Below, piece by piece: positions 40,871 through 50,532 of a stretch of 58,261 bases of DNA. The notes below the pieces were generated by a model. The model did no database searches. It saw nothing but the letters and a program-made list of their open reading frames with translations, and was not told the DNA's origin. The DNA is taken from contig DASWMK010000177.1 of NCBI GenBank assembly GCA_036399815.1, forward strand, positions 1 to 58,261, given 5' to 3'. A program made the position numbers and the translations under genes. The DNA comes from Acidimicrobiales bacterium (lineage in GTDB: Bacteria > Actinomycetota > Acidimicrobiia > Acidimicrobiales > DASWMK01). Positions within the stretch are counted from its first letter, which is position 1, and every line of letters starts with the position of its first letter.

Positions 40871-43800
40871 GTGCGCGTCGGGTTGCTGGGTGAGCTCGAG
40901 GTGCGCGACGACGACGGTCGGGACGTCGTCGTGACGGGGGCCAAGCTGCGCGCCCTCCTCGCCGTGCTCGCCCTGCACGCCGGCCGGGTGGTCCCGACCG
41001 ACCAGCTCGTCGAGGCCCTCTGGGGCGAGCACCCGCCGGGCGCGGTGCGCAACGGGCTCCAGGGGCTGGCCTCCCGGCTGCGGCGCACCCTGGGCTCGGC
41101 CGACGCCGTCGCCATGCGGAGCGGGGGCTACGCGCTGGAGCTGCCGGCCGACGCCGTCGACGTGCACCGGTACGAGGCGCTCGTCGCCGCCGGCCGGGCG
41201 GCGGCCGCCGACGGCGACCCGGGCCGGGCCGTCGCCCTCCTGGCCGAGGCGGACTCCCTGTGGCGGGGCGAGCCCCTGGCCGACTTCGCCTACGAGGACT
41301 TCGCGGCCGCGGCCGTCACGAGGTTGTCCGAGCTGCGCCTCGCCGCCGTCGAGGAGCGGCTCGACCTCGAGCTCCGGTGCGGCCGGCACCACGGCGCCGT
41401 CGTCCAGCTGGAGGCGCTCGTCGCCGCCCATCCGCTCCGCGAGCGCCTCCGCTGGCTGCTGATGCTGGCCCTGTACCGCGGCGGCCGGCAGGCGGACGCC
41501 CTGGCGGCGTTCCAGGAGGGCCGCCGGATCCTCGCCGACGACCTGGGCCTGGAGCCGGGCCACGAGCTGCGGGCGCTCGAGGCGGCGATCCTCGCCCAGG
41601 ACCGGTCGCTCGACGCCCCGCCGGCCGGCCCCGGCCCGAGCGCCGCTCCGGCGGCGCGGCCCGGTCGCCGCCCGCCCATCCCCGAGGCGCTCACGCCGCT
41701 GATCGGCCGCGACGCCGAGCGGCGGGCCCTCGTCGCGCTGGTCGCCGACCACCGCTTCGTCACCCTCGTCGGGCCGGGAGGGGTGGGCAAGACCCGGCTG
41801 GCGCTGGAGGTGGCCAGGGCCGCGGCCGGCGACCTGGGCGTCGAGGGCTGCGTGGTCGAGCTGGCGCCGGTGGGCGACCCCGGTGGCGTCCGGGCCGCCG
41901 TCGCCGCCGCGCTCGAGCTGCCCGACCCCCGGCGCCTGGCCGAGCTGATCGGCGACCGGGAGCTGCTCGTCGTGCTGGACAACTGCGAGCACGTGATCGA
42001 CACGGCGGCCGAGGTGGCCGAGGAGCTGTTGCGGCGCTGCCCGAGCCTGCGCGTCCTCGCCACCAGCCGCGAGGGGCTGCGCGTCGGCGGCGAGACGATC
42101 TGGCCGGTGCCGCCGCTCGCCGCCGACGACGCCGTGCGCCTCTTCGTCACCCGAGCCAGGGCGGCGGGGGCGCCGCTCGAGCCGACGCCGGAGCAGGCCG
42201 CCGTCATCGCCGGCGTCTGCGCCCGCCTCGACGGCCTGCCGCTCGCCATCGAGCTGGCCGCCGCCCGGGCCAGGGCGTTCCCGATCGCCCGGATCGCCGC
42301 CCGCCTGGACGACCGGTTCCGGCTGCTGACGGGCGGGTCCCGCACCGCCCTCCCCCGCCAGCAGACCCTCCGGGCCGTGGTCGACTGGAGCTACGACCTG
42401 CTCTTCGACGACGAGCGGCGGGTGTTCGAGCGGCTGTCGGTGTTCCCCGGCGGCTGCGACCTGGCCACGGCCGAGGCGGTCTGCGCCGACGGGGACATCG
42501 CCGAGGCCGACGTCGCCGACCACGTCCACGCCCTTGTCGACAAGTCGCTGGTCCTCGCCGTGCCGGCCGGCGACGGGCTGCGGTTCACCCAGCTCCAGAC
42601 CCTCGCCGAGTACGGCAGGGAGCGGCTCACCGAACGGGGCGACGCCGCCCGCGTCCGCGACGCCATGGCCCGGCACTTCGCCCGCCTGTGCGCGGAGAGC
42701 GCCGCCGCCTTCACGGGCGACCGGCAGCGGGCCTGGCTGACGGCGATGGACGAGGAGCACGACAACCTCAGGGCGGCGCTCGACTGGGCCGTCGCCGGGG
42801 ACGACGCCGAGACGGCGCTGACCATCGCCGGCGGCGCCAGCTGGCCCCACTGGCTGGCCGGCCGGGTGATCGACGGCAAGCGCTGGCTCGACGACGCCTT
42901 CGCCTGCGGCGGCCCGGCCGACGAGCGGACGGTGGCGCTCGCGCTCACCGGCCGCGGGCTGCTCGACTTCCTGGCCGGCGCACCGGAGCACACCGACGCG
43001 GACCTGGAGGCGGCGCTCGAGGTCTTCGGCCGCCACGGGGACGTCGAGTCGATGGCGCTGGCCCACTCCTTCTACGCCGAGCAGGCCGCCGTGCGGGGCG
43101 ACCTCGCCGAGGCCCGCCGCCGTCGGCTGGTCGTGCTCGACTTCTACGGGCGCTCGCCGGAGGAGCCGTTCGCGATCGCGGCCCGCTCGTACTCGCGGGC
43201 GAAGCTGGCCATCCTCGACGGCGACCTCGCCGAGGCCGAGCGCCACTACCGGGCCGCGGCCGACGGGTTCTCCCGGCTCGACCGACCGGTGATGCGGTCG
43301 ATGACCCTCGACGTGGTGGCCGACTTCGACGAGCGGGCCGGCGACCACGCGGCCGCCGCCAGGGCGTTGGAGGAGGCGATCGCCACCAACGAGTCGTGCG
43401 GCCTCCGGGGGTTCACCGGCTCGCTGCTCGCCCGCCTCGGATGGGTGCGCCTGCACGTGGGCGACGTCGCCGGGGCCGGGGAGGCCTACGGGCGGGCGCT
43501 CGACGGCGCCCGGCGGATCGGGAACGCGCCGGTCGTGTTCCTCGCCCTCACCGGGATGGCCGTCCTGCACCGGCGCCACGGCCGCGACGAGGCGGCCCGC
43601 GCCGCGGCCGAGGAGGCGCTCGAGGTCCACCGCGCCGGGGACCCCCGCCGGTTCCGCAACCGCATCGACCCCCGCAACGAGGGCCGCGCCGCGGCGGCCG
43701 CGTGCTGCACCGTGCTCGCCGCCGTCGCCGCCGAGGGCGACGAGCCGGCCCGGGCGGCGACCCTGCTCGGGCGGGCGGCCCGCCTCCGCGCCGACGCCGG

Positions 43801-43936
43801 CGCCGAGGTGCCCCCGTTCCAGCGGGCGGATCTCGACCGGGCCAGGGCGGCGGCGGTGGCGGCGCTCGGACGCACGGCGTTCGACGCCGCCTTCGACCGC
43901 GGCCGGCTGGCCGACGAGGTGCCGGCCGCCTCCTGA
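40871..43936 (+). CDS. Large SARP/AfsR-like regulator (BTAD + NB-ARC + TPR)
   Basis: 1021 residues. Order: OmpR-type winged HTH (LGELEVRDDDGRDVVVTGAK, VVPTDQLVEALWGEHPPGAV); BTAD domain (VDVHRYEALVAAGRAAAADG and QADALAAFQEGRRILADDLG); NB-ARC P-loop VTLVGPGGVGKTRLALEVAR with Walker B LLVVLDNCEHV and the sensor VLATSREGL; then a long TPR-like helical C-terminus. Such proteins activate secondary-metabolite or stress genes. GTG at 40871. It precedes the MMPL transporter, which may be a target; no biosynthetic cluster is seen nearby. Confidence 0.92.
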   Translation: MRVGLLGELEVRDDDGRDVVVTGAKLRALLAVLALHAGRVVPTDQLVEALWGEHPPGAVRNGLQGLASRLRRTLGSADAVAMRSGGYALELPADAVDVHRYEALVAAGRAAAADGDPGRAVALLAEADSLWRGEPLADFAYEDFAAAAVTRLSELRLAAVEERLDLELRCGRHHGAVVQLEALVAAHPLRERLRWLLMLALYRGGRQADALAAFQEGRRILADDLGLEPGHELRALEAAILAQDRSLDAPPAGPGPSAAPAARPGRRPPIPEALTPLIGRDAERRALVALVADHRFVTLVGPGGVGKTRLALEVARAAAGDLGVEGCVVELAPVGDPGGVRAAVAAALELPDPRRLAELIGDRELLVVLDNCEHVIDTAAEVAEELLRRCPSLRVLATSREGLRVGGETIWPVPPLAADDAVRLFVTRARAAGAPLEPTPEQAAVIAGVCARLDGLPLAIELAAARARAFPIARIAARLDDRFRLLTGGSRTALPRQQTLRAVVDWSYDLLFDDERRVFERLSVFPGGCDLATAEAVCADGDIAEADVADHVHALVDKSLVLAVPAGDGLRFTQLQTLAEYGRERLTERGDAARVRDAMARHFARLCAESAAAFTGDRQRAWLTAMDEEHDNLRAALDWAVAGDDAETALTIAGGASWPHWLAGRVIDGKRWLDDAFACGGPADERTVALALTGRGLLDFLAGAPEHTDADLEAALEVFGRHGDVESMALAHSFYAEQAAVRGDLAEARRRRLVVLDFYGRSPEEPFAIAARSYSRAKLAILDGDLAEAERHYRAAADGFSRLDRPVMRSMTLDVVADFDERAGDHAAAARALEEAIATNESCGLRGFTGSLLARLGWVRLHVGDVAGAGEAYGRALDGARRIGNAPVVFLALTGMAVLHRRHGRDEAARAAAEEALEVHRAGDPRRFRNRIDPRNEGRAAAAACCTVLAAVAAEGDEPARAATLLGRAARLRADAGAEVPPFQRADLDRARAAAVAALGRTAFDAAFDRGRLADEVPAAS

Positions 43937-44032
43937 GCCGGCCGGCCTCAGCGCCGGCGCGGCCCCGTGTCAGCGCGGCCAGGGATGGTGCTCCCGTCCC
44001 GCAGAGCGCGGGGCGAGACGCAGGAGGATCCC

Positions 44033-46213
44033 GTGAGCGCACTTCTCTACCGCCTCGGCCGCAGCAGCGCCCGGCACCCCTTGCGGGTCCTGGGCCTCTG
44101 GCTGGTGGCCGCCGTCGCCATCGTGGCGCTGCAGGGCGCCGCCGGCGGCGAGTTCGACGACAGCTTCCGCGTGCCCGGCGTCGAGTCGCAGCACGCGGCC
44201 GACGTCCTGAACGACCGGTTCCCGAGCCGGGGCGGCCAGTCCGCCCGCCTCGTCCTCCACGCCGACGAGGGTCGCCTCGACGACCCCGGCCCCGCCGCCA
44301 CCGTCGCCCTGGCCCGCCGGCAGCTGGCCGGCGGCCGGGCCGTCGCCGGCGTCACCGACCCGTTCGCGCCGGAGGCCGCCGCCGTGAGCGCCGACGGCCG
44401 CACGGCGTACGTGGACGTCGCCTACGCGGTGGACAAGCTGACCGCCGCCCAGCTCGACGACGCCACGGCGGTGGCCGAGCGGGCCGGCGCCGGCGGCGTG
44501 CAGGTCGAGCTGACCGGCGCCCTCGCCCAGCTCGCCCAGGACGACCCCAGCAGCGAGCTGATCGGCGTCGGCGTGGCCGTCGTCGTCCTCCTCGTGGCCT
44601 TCGGCTCGGTCGTCGCCATGGGGCTCCCGATCGTCACCGCCCTGCTCGGCATCTTCGTCGGCGCCGCCGGCGTCGGGGTGCTGTCCGCCGTCATGGACGT
44701 CCCCGAGTTCTCCCTGATCCTGTGCATGATGATCGGCCTCGGCGTCGGCATCGACTACGCGCTGTTCATCGTCACCCGGCACCGCCAGCACCTGCACGAC
44801 GGCATGAGCGTGGCCGACGCGGCGGGCACGGCCAACGCCACCGCCGGGCAGGCCGTGCTGTTCGCCGGCACCACCGTGGTCGTCGCCATCCTCGGCCTGT
44901 TCCTCGCCGGCCTCCCGGCCATCAGCTCCATGGGCGTGTCGGTGGCGCTGGTCGTCTCCGTGGCCATGGCGGCCGCCGTCACCCTGCTCCCCGGCCTGCT
45001 CGGCCTGGCCGGCACGAGGATCGACCGGCTGTCGATCCACCGCCGGCGCCGGGTCGCCAAGCCGGCGGGCGAGACGTTCTCCGGCCGCTGGGCCCACCAC
45101 GTCGGGAGCCACCCCGTCCGCTACGCGATCCTGAGCCTCGCCGCCCTGTGCGCCATCGCCGTCCCGGCCCTCGGCATGCGGATCGGCACGCCCGACGACG
45201 GCAACGCCGCCCGGCACACCACCCAGCGCACGGCCTACGACCAGCTGGCCGAGGGCTTCGGCGCCGGGTTCAACGGGCCCATCCAGGTCGTGGTCGAGGT
45301 CACCGGGCCGGCCGACCTGGCCGCCGTCGACCGGGTCCACGACGCCCTCCGGGCCGACCCCGGGGTCGCCGCGGTGACGGCGCCGGTGCTCAACCCGGCC
45401 GGCGACACCGCCGTCCTCACGGCCAACCCGACCACGGCGCCGCAGGACGAGCGCACCGACGACCTCGTCCACCACCTCCGGTCCGACGTGCTGCCCGCCG
45501 CGGTCGACGGCACCGGGGCGACCGTCTCGCTGACCGGCCAGGCCATGGTCACCGACCTCACCGACCGCATCACGAGCCGGCTCCCCGTGTTCATCGCCGC
45601 CATCGTGGCGATGTCGTTCGTCCTGCTGATGATCGTGTTCCGCTCGGTGCTCGTGCCCCTGAAGGCCGCCGTGATGAACCTGCTGTCGATCGCCGCGGCC
45701 TACGGCGTGCTCGTCGCCGTGTTCCAGTGGGGGTGGGGCAACGAGCTGATCGGGCTCGAGAGCACCATGCCGATCAACCCGTTCCTGCCGCTCATGATGT
45801 TCGCCATCCTCTTCGGGCTGTCGATGGACTACGAGGTGTTCCTCCTCACCCGCATCCGTGAGGAGTACGTGGCGTCGGGCGACAACCACGGGTCCGTGGT
45901 GCGAGGCCTCTCGTCCACCGCCCGGGTCATCTCGTCGGCGGCGCTGATCATGATCAGCGTGTTCGGCGCCTTCGTCCTGAGCGACGACCCCAACGGCAAG
46001 CTGTTCGGGGTCGGCCTCTCCGTCGCCGTGCTCCTCGACGCCACGCTCGTCCGCATGGTCCTCGTCCCGGCGACGATGAGCCTCGTGGGCCGGGCCAACT
46101 GGTGGCTCCCCCGCTGGCTCGACCGGATCCTCCCCCACCTCGACCTCGAGGGCGGGCCGCAGGACGCGCCGGGGACCGACCGCGAGCCGGAGCGCGAGCT
46201 CGTCGCCGCCTGA
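44033..46213 (+). CDS. MMPL-family RND transporter
   Basis: 726 residues, GTG at 44033 after AGGAGG (44022-44027). Two homologous halves, each with a large periplasmic loop after TM1 and TM7, and a cluster of five helices (e.g. GVGVAVVVLLVAFGSVVAMG, SLILCMMIGLGVGIDYALFI, MMFAILFGLSMDYEVFLLTR). The GID(Y) and SMDY acidic dyads are the proton-relay signatures. Probably exports a lipid or toxic compound; the actinobacterial relatives move mycolyl or siderophore lipids. Substrate unknown. Follows the SARP gene by 97 bp. Confidence 0.92.
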   Translation: MSALLYRLGRSSARHPLRVLGLWLVAAVAIVALQGAAGGEFDDSFRVPGVESQHAADVLNDRFPSRGGQSARLVLHADEGRLDDPGPAATVALARRQLAGGRAVAGVTDPFAPEAAAVSADGRTAYVDVAYAVDKLTAAQLDDATAVAERAGAGGVQVELTGALAQLAQDDPSSELIGVGVAVVVLLVAFGSVVAMGLPIVTALLGIFVGAAGVGVLSAVMDVPEFSLILCMMIGLGVGIDYALFIVTRHRQHLHDGMSVADAAGTANATAGQAVLFAGTTVVVAILGLFLAGLPAISSMGVSVALVVSVAMAAAVTLLPGLLGLAGTRIDRLSIHRRRRVAKPAGETFSGRWAHHVGSHPVRYAILSLAALCAIAVPALGMRIGTPDDGNAARHTTQRTAYDQLAEGFGAGFNGPIQVVVEVTGPADLAAVDRVHDALRADPGVAAVTAPVLNPAGDTAVLTANPTTAPQDERTDDLVHHLRSDVLPAAVDGTGATVSLTGQAMVTDLTDRITSRLPVFIAAIVAMSFVLLMIVFRSVLVPLKAAVMNLLSIAAAYGVLVAVFQWGWGNELIGLESTMPINPFLPLMMFAILFGLSMDYEVFLLTRIREEYVASGDNHGSVVRGLSSTARVISSAALIMISVFGAFVLSDDPNGKLFGVGLSVAVLLDATLVRMVLVPATMSLVGRANWWLPRWLDRILPHLDLEGGPQDAPGTDREPERELVAA

Positions 46214-46236
46214 CCCGGCCCGGGACGGGAGGGTCG

Positions 46237-47667
46237 TCAGGGGCGGGACGACGGCCCGTCGGTGGCGGTCGCCGGTTCGGCGAGGACGTGGCGCTCGATG
46301 CGGGCGCCGCTCCCGCCGAGGCCGGCGACCGTCACCGCGTCGTAGGCGAGGACGTCGAGGGTGTCGGGGTCGAGGTAGAGCACCGAAGCCGTCAGCGGCT
46401 CGGGCTCGTCGCCCTGGAGGCCGCGCAGGCCGGCGCCGCCCGTCGACCCCTGCACGAGGAGGACGGCCTCGCCGATGCTCGACTGGCGGGCCGCGTGGGT
46501 GTGCCCGCTGAGGACGAGGGGCACGAGCGAGCCGAGCCCGGTGGCCACCCTGGCGTCGTGCACGAGGACGACGTCGGGCGGCTCGGGCTCGGCGGCGACG
46601 GCGGCCTCGACCTCGTCGGCGAAGGCGGCGGCGGCCGCCGCCTCGGCCTCGGGGCCGTCCGGCGCCGACTTGTCGGGCGTGTACCGGGGGTCGCCGATCC
46701 CCCAGAACCGCACGCCGGCGACGACCTCGCTCCCGCCGTCGAGGACGACGGCGTTGGGCTGGGACGCCACCGCCGCCTGGGTCACGGCCGAGTCGTGGTT
46801 GCCCCGCACGTAGACGTAGGGGATGTCGAGGGCGCCGATGCGGTCGATGAACCGGTTCTCCGGCGGCGTGCCCCAGTCGGTGAGGTCGCCGGTGTCGACG
46901 ACCACGTCGACGGCGAAGGAGTCGATCAGGCGCTCGGCCAGGTCGAAGGCCTGCGGGTTGAGGTGGATGTCGCTGACGTGGAGGACGCGGATGGCCTCGT
47001 CGCCCGGCCGGAACGTCGGCAGCCCCTGGGCGGCCTGGTAGACGGTGGCGAGGTTGTCGACCAGCTCGGCCAGCTGGGCCCGGTACTCGCCGAACCGGTC
47101 GATCAGCACCTGGGCGTCGCCGACCGCCCTCGGGGCCACGCCGAGCAGGCCGGTGTACTCGGGCTCGGCCAGCGCCTCCGGTCGCCACGTCGCCGCGGTG
47201 GCGCCGCCGACCCCGCCGGCGGCCAGCCCGGCCACGACCAGGCCGGTGGCCACGGCCCGCCAGTGGAAGGCGGCGACGGCGCCGCCCACGATGCCGCCGA
47301 CCAGGGCGGCCAGGGCCGAGCGCAGCGCCAGCGACCGGACGGCGTCGCGGGCGTCGCCGGCCAGCTCCTCCTCGATGGTGCCGAGCACCGACGGGTTCGA
47401 GGCGATGCGCTCGGCCTCGGCCACCCGGAGCTCGTCGATCCTCGCCTCGACGGCGACCGGCGCGTCGTGGGTGTCGACCCGGATGGTCCCGAGGGGGCCG
47501 AGCCGGACGAGGGTGTCGCCCTCGATCGACGGCCGCAGCCAGAGCGTCGCGTCGAACGGACCGATCTCGACCGGCTGGCGGGCCCCGACCCACAGGCCGA
47601 GCGCCGCCCCGGCCAGGCCGAACAGGACGGCCCGCGCCCTCCACCGGCGACGGGCCCGTTCCCTCAC
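46237..47667 (-). CDS. Membrane-anchored metallophosphoesterase
   Basis: 476 residues. N-terminal membrane helix (AVLFGLAGAALGLWVGARQP) and two more near residues 118-160 (LRSALAALVGGIVGGAVAAF, ATGLVVAGLAAGGVGGATAA). The C-terminal calcineurin-like domain has the five motifs: LHVSDIHLNP, DTGDLTDWG, RGNHDS, VLVHDA and LSGHTHAARQS. Dinuclear-metal phosphodiesterase/phosphatase acting at the membrane; substrate unknown. GTG at 47667. Confidence 0.88.
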   Translation of the reverse strand: MRERARRRWRARAVLFGLAGAALGLWVGARQPVEIGPFDATLWLRPSIEGDTLVRLGPLGTIRVDTHDAPVAVEARIDELRVAEAERIASNPSVLGTIEEELAGDARDAVRSLALRSALAALVGGIVGGAVAAFHWRAVATGLVVAGLAAGGVGGATAATWRPEALAEPEYTGLLGVAPRAVGDAQVLIDRFGEYRAQLAELVDNLATVYQAAQGLPTFRPGDEAIRVLHVSDIHLNPQAFDLAERLIDSFAVDVVVDTGDLTDWGTPPENRFIDRIGALDIPYVYVRGNHDSAVTQAAVASQPNAVVLDGGSEVVAGVRFWGIGDPRYTPDKSAPDGPEAEAAAAAAFADEVEAAVAAEPEPPDVVLVHDARVATGLGSLVPLVLSGHTHAARQSSIGEAVLLVQGSTGGAGLRGLQGDEPEPLTASVLYLDPDTLDVLAYDAVTVAGLGGSGARIERHVLAEPATATDGPSSRP

Positions 47668-47715
47668 CCGGCCGAGCCTGCCCCCGATGGGCGGCCCCGA
47701 TTCGGGGACGCCGGC

Positions 47716-49428
47716 CTAGTGGATCCGGCGCTCGAGGGCCCGCAGGCCGAGGGCGAGGAGCGAGGCGAGGGCGACCATCACCAGGATCACGGCCATCATC
47801 TCCTCGTACTGGCCCTGGCCGTAGGTGCGCATGACGACGCGGCCGAGGCCCGAGCGGGTGGCGACGATCTCCGACACCACCACCCCGATCACGGCCAGGC
47901 TGGTCCCCAGCCGGCAGCCGACCACCAGCGGGCGGCGGATGGCGGGGACGACGACGGTGGCGAGGCGCCGGGCCCGCCCGAGCTCCAGGGTCCTGGCCAG
48001 GTCGTCGAGCACGGGCGGCACGGCCTGGGCGCCGACCGACACGTTGATCATCACCGGGAAGAAGGCGAACAGGGCGCCCATCGCCACCTGGGCGTCCGGG
48101 CCGAAGCCGAGGATGCCGACGAGGGCGGGGTAGAGGACGAGCTTCGGCACGGCGTTGAGCGCGTCGAGGTAGGCCTGGAGCAGCCGGCGGAGGAGGGTCA
48201 CCCGGCCGAGGGCGAACCCGGCGGCGGCGCCGAGGGCGGTGCCCAGCAGCGCGGCGACGACGACCTTGCCGGCCGTGGCGGTCAGGTTGGTGCGGAACTC
48301 GGCGTCGCCGAACAGCCGGACGAGGGCGGCCGCGGTGGCCGGCGGGGTGGGGACGACGAGGTTGACGGCGCCGACCACCCACCACGCGGCGACCAGCACG
48401 GCGGCGATGGCGGCCAGGCCGCGGGCGCCGGGGCGGGGCGCGTCGGGCGGCGGCTCGGCCACCCCCCTCGGCCGGGCCCGATGGGCGGCGACGAGCAGCT
48501 CGAGCGCCGCCAGCACGCCGGCCATGGCGACGGCCAGCACGAACACGATGGCGATGTAGGCGTACATGCCGGTGTCGTCGAAGATCTCGTACAGGTAGCG
48601 GATGCGGAAGCCGAGGCCCGACGGCGCGGCGACGAACTCCATGGCGATGACGCCGACGACGACGTACACCGCGGCGAGGCGCAGCCCGGCGACGATGTGG
48701 GGCGCGGCCGACGGGGCGGCCACGCGGACCAGGCGGGCGGCCCGGGACAGCCCCAGGGTGTCGGCCAGCTTCAGCTGCACGGCGGGCACCGAGCCGAGGC
48801 CGACCCAGGTGCTGAGCGCGCACGGGATCGACGCCATCACGCCGGCCAGGATCATGATCGGCCGCTCGTTGATGCCGAGGACGACGAACAGGGCCGGATA
48901 GAACAGCACGAGCGGCACCGACATCCCGGCCACGAGGAACGGCTCGGCGGCGAGGCCCAGCCGGGGCCAGCGCCAGAGCGCGGCGCCGACCGCGCACCCC
49001 ACGACGGCCCCGCCGAGCAGGGCGACGACGACGGCTCGGGCGGTGGGCAGGAGGTCGGCGCCGAGGTCGCCCTCCTGCACCACGAGGCGGGCCCGCTCGA
49101 AGACGGCGCCGGCGTCGGGCACGTTGCCGGTGGACCGGGCGTACGCGTCCCACGCCAGGGTGGCGAGGACGAGGCAGGCGAGGAGGCCGCCGGCCTCGAC
49201 CGCCCACCCCGGCCGCCGCCCCCGGCGGGTGGTCGGCGTGAGGGCGACGGCGTCCGCGGCCGGCGGCGGGCCGGGACGGGCCTCGCTTTCGGTCGCGTCG
49301 GTGGCCTGGGGGCGGGCCGGGCCGTCGGCGGGGTCGACCGCGGCGCCGGCCCCTCCGCCGGCCGCCGCGCCCGTGCCGGCGCCGGCCCCGGCCCCGGCGC
49401 CGCCCCCGGCCCCGGCCCCGGCGGTCAT
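47716..49428 (-). CDS. ABC importer, fused double permease (SsuC-like)
   Basis: 570 residues containing two BPD_transp_1 domains. First: helices around ~75-290 with the EAA-like loop ADTLGLSRAARLVRVAAPSA and end EFVAAPSGLGFRIRYLYEIF. Second: ~330-560 with LARTLELGRARRLATVVVPA and end EIVATRSGLGRVVMRTYGQG. The N-terminal ~60 residues are a Gly/Ala/Pro low-complexity extension. Normally this family uses a homodimer of one-domain permeases; here the two halves are on one chain. ATG at 49428 overlaps the ATPase stop. Confidence 0.9.
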   Translation of the reverse strand: MTAGAGAGGGAGAGAGAGTGAAAGGGAGAAVDPADGPARPQATDATESEARPGPPPAADAVALTPTTRRGRRPGWAVEAGGLLACLVLATLAWDAYARSTGNVPDAGAVFERARLVVQEGDLGADLLPTARAVVVALLGGAVVGCAVGAALWRWPRLGLAAEPFLVAGMSVPLVLFYPALFVVLGINERPIMILAGVMASIPCALSTWVGLGSVPAVQLKLADTLGLSRAARLVRVAAPSAAPHIVAGLRLAAVYVVVGVIAMEFVAAPSGLGFRIRYLYEIFDDTGMYAYIAIVFVLAVAMAGVLAALELLVAAHRARPRGVAEPPPDAPRPGARGLAAIAAVLVAAWWVVGAVNLVVPTPPATAAALVRLFGDAEFRTNLTATAGKVVVAALLGTALGAAAGFALGRVTLLRRLLQAYLDALNAVPKLVLYPALVGILGFGPDAQVAMGALFAFFPVMINVSVGAQAVPPVLDDLARTLELGRARRLATVVVPAIRRPLVVGCRLGTSLAVIGVVVSEIVATRSGLGRVVMRTYGQGQYEEMMAVILVMVALASLLALGLRALERRIH

Positions 49429-50222
49429 GCCGGGCCGGCCGTCGAGGCGAGGAAGCCGCGGACGGACTCGGCCCGCAGGCGCTCCCACACCCGGGCGGCG
49501 AGGGCGGCGAAGGCGGGGGTGGAGGCGATGGCGGCGTCGCGCCGGTCGTCGAGGTCGACGTCGATCACGTCGATCACCCGGCCGGGTCGGAAGGCCATCA
49601 CCCACACCTGCTCGGAGAGGAGCAGCGCCTCGTTGATGTCGTGGGTGACGAACAGCACGGTGGTGCCGGTCGCCTGCCACAGCCGGCGCACCTCGGTGCC
49701 GACCATGAGCCGGGTCTGGGGGTCGAGGGCCCCGAACGGCTCGTCCATGAGCAGCACCGACGGGGCGAGGGCCAGGGTCCTGGCGATGGCGACCCGCTGG
49801 CGCATGCCGCCCGACAGGGTCGCCGGGTAGGCGTCCTCGAAGCCCTGGAGGCCGACGAGGCGGACCATCTCGGCGATCCGCGCCGCCCGCTGCGCCTTCG
49901 GCCAGCCCGCCGCCTTCAGCGCGAAGGCCACGTTGCCGGCGACCGTCTTCCAGGGCAGGGTCGAGTCCTCCTGGAACACGACGCCGACGTCGCGACTGGG
50001 CGCGGTCACCACCCGGTCGCCGACCAGGGCCCGGCCGGTGGTCGGGCGGCGCAGGCCGGCGACGACGTCGAGCAGGGTGGACTTGCCGCACCCGCTCGGG
50101 CCGACGATCGAGACGAAGCCGCCGACCGGCACCGTCCCGGACACGCCGTCGAGCGCCTGGACCGTCGCTCCGCCGGCGCCGGTGAAGCGCACGCCCACGT
50201 CGTCGATCTCGATCGCCTTCAC
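49425..50222 (-). CDS. ABC importer ATPase (SsuB/NrtD-like)
   Basis: 265 residues. Walker A FVSIVGPSGCGKSTLLDVVA, Q-loop GVVFQEDSTLPWKTVAGN, signature LSGGMRQRVAIARTLA, Walker B VLLMDEPFGALD, and H-switch VLFVTHDINEALLL. Type matches nitrate/sulfonate/aliphatic-compound importers. GTG start at 50222. Coupled to the permease by ATGA overlap; upstream lies a 310-bp repeat-filled gap to the binding-protein gene. Confidence 0.93.
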   Translation of the reverse strand: MKAIEIDDVGVRFTGAGGATVQALDGVSGTVPVGGFVSIVGPSGCGKSTLLDVVAGLRRPTTGRALVGDRVVTAPSRDVGVVFQEDSTLPWKTVAGNVAFALKAAGWPKAQRAARIAEMVRLVGLQGFEDAYPATLSGGMRQRVAIARTLALAPSVLLMDEPFGALDPQTRLMVGTEVRRLWQATGTTVLFVTHDINEALLLSEQVWVMAFRPGRVIDVIDVDLDDRRDAAIASTPAFAALAARVWERLRAESVRGFLASTAGPA

Positions 50223-50532
50223 CGCAGCCGCGCCTTCCGTTCCCCGCCGGTTGCCGCTGGGCTACCGGTCCCGCGCGCCGGGTTCGCCGCCACCGCAGCC
50301 GCGCCGTCGTGCCTCGCGCCGCCGACGACGGCGGCTGGGCTGCCGGCCCCGCGGACCTCGGTCGCCGCCACCGCAGCCGCGCCGTCCCGCTCGCCGCCGG
50401 CCCGGTTGACCTGGGTCACTGCAGCCGGTCCGTGCCGTGCGCGGCCGGCGACCGCGACGGCGGCTGCGCCGGGCCTGCGGGCCTCGGTCGCCGGCACTGC
50501 AGCCGCGCCCTCTCGCGCGCCGGCCGGCCGGG
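50221..50532. repeat. Imperfect repeat array between binding-protein and ATPase genes
   Basis: The motif ACYGCAGCCGCGCC begins at 50221, 50292, 50370, 50418 (degenerate, ACTGCAGCCGGTCC) and 50496, i.e. spacings of 71, 78, 48 and 78 bp. CCTCGGTCGCCG often precedes it. The array fills the whole intercistronic gap in an otherwise tightly coupled ABC operon. Its first copy overlaps the start codon of the ATPase gene. No gene inside. Confidence 0.75.

Noticed and set aside
41260-45861. Long plus-strand frame overlapping the SARP and MMPL genes
   Set aside because: Alternative frame of two clearly identified genes, with Arg/Pro/Gly-rich low-complexity translation.
43970-49207. Very long minus-strand open frame antisense to the MMPL and parts of the ABC/phosphoesterase genes
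   Set aside because: Its composition is Arg/Gly/His-rich without folds. It overlaps several well-supported genes in other frames and is an artefact of high G+C.
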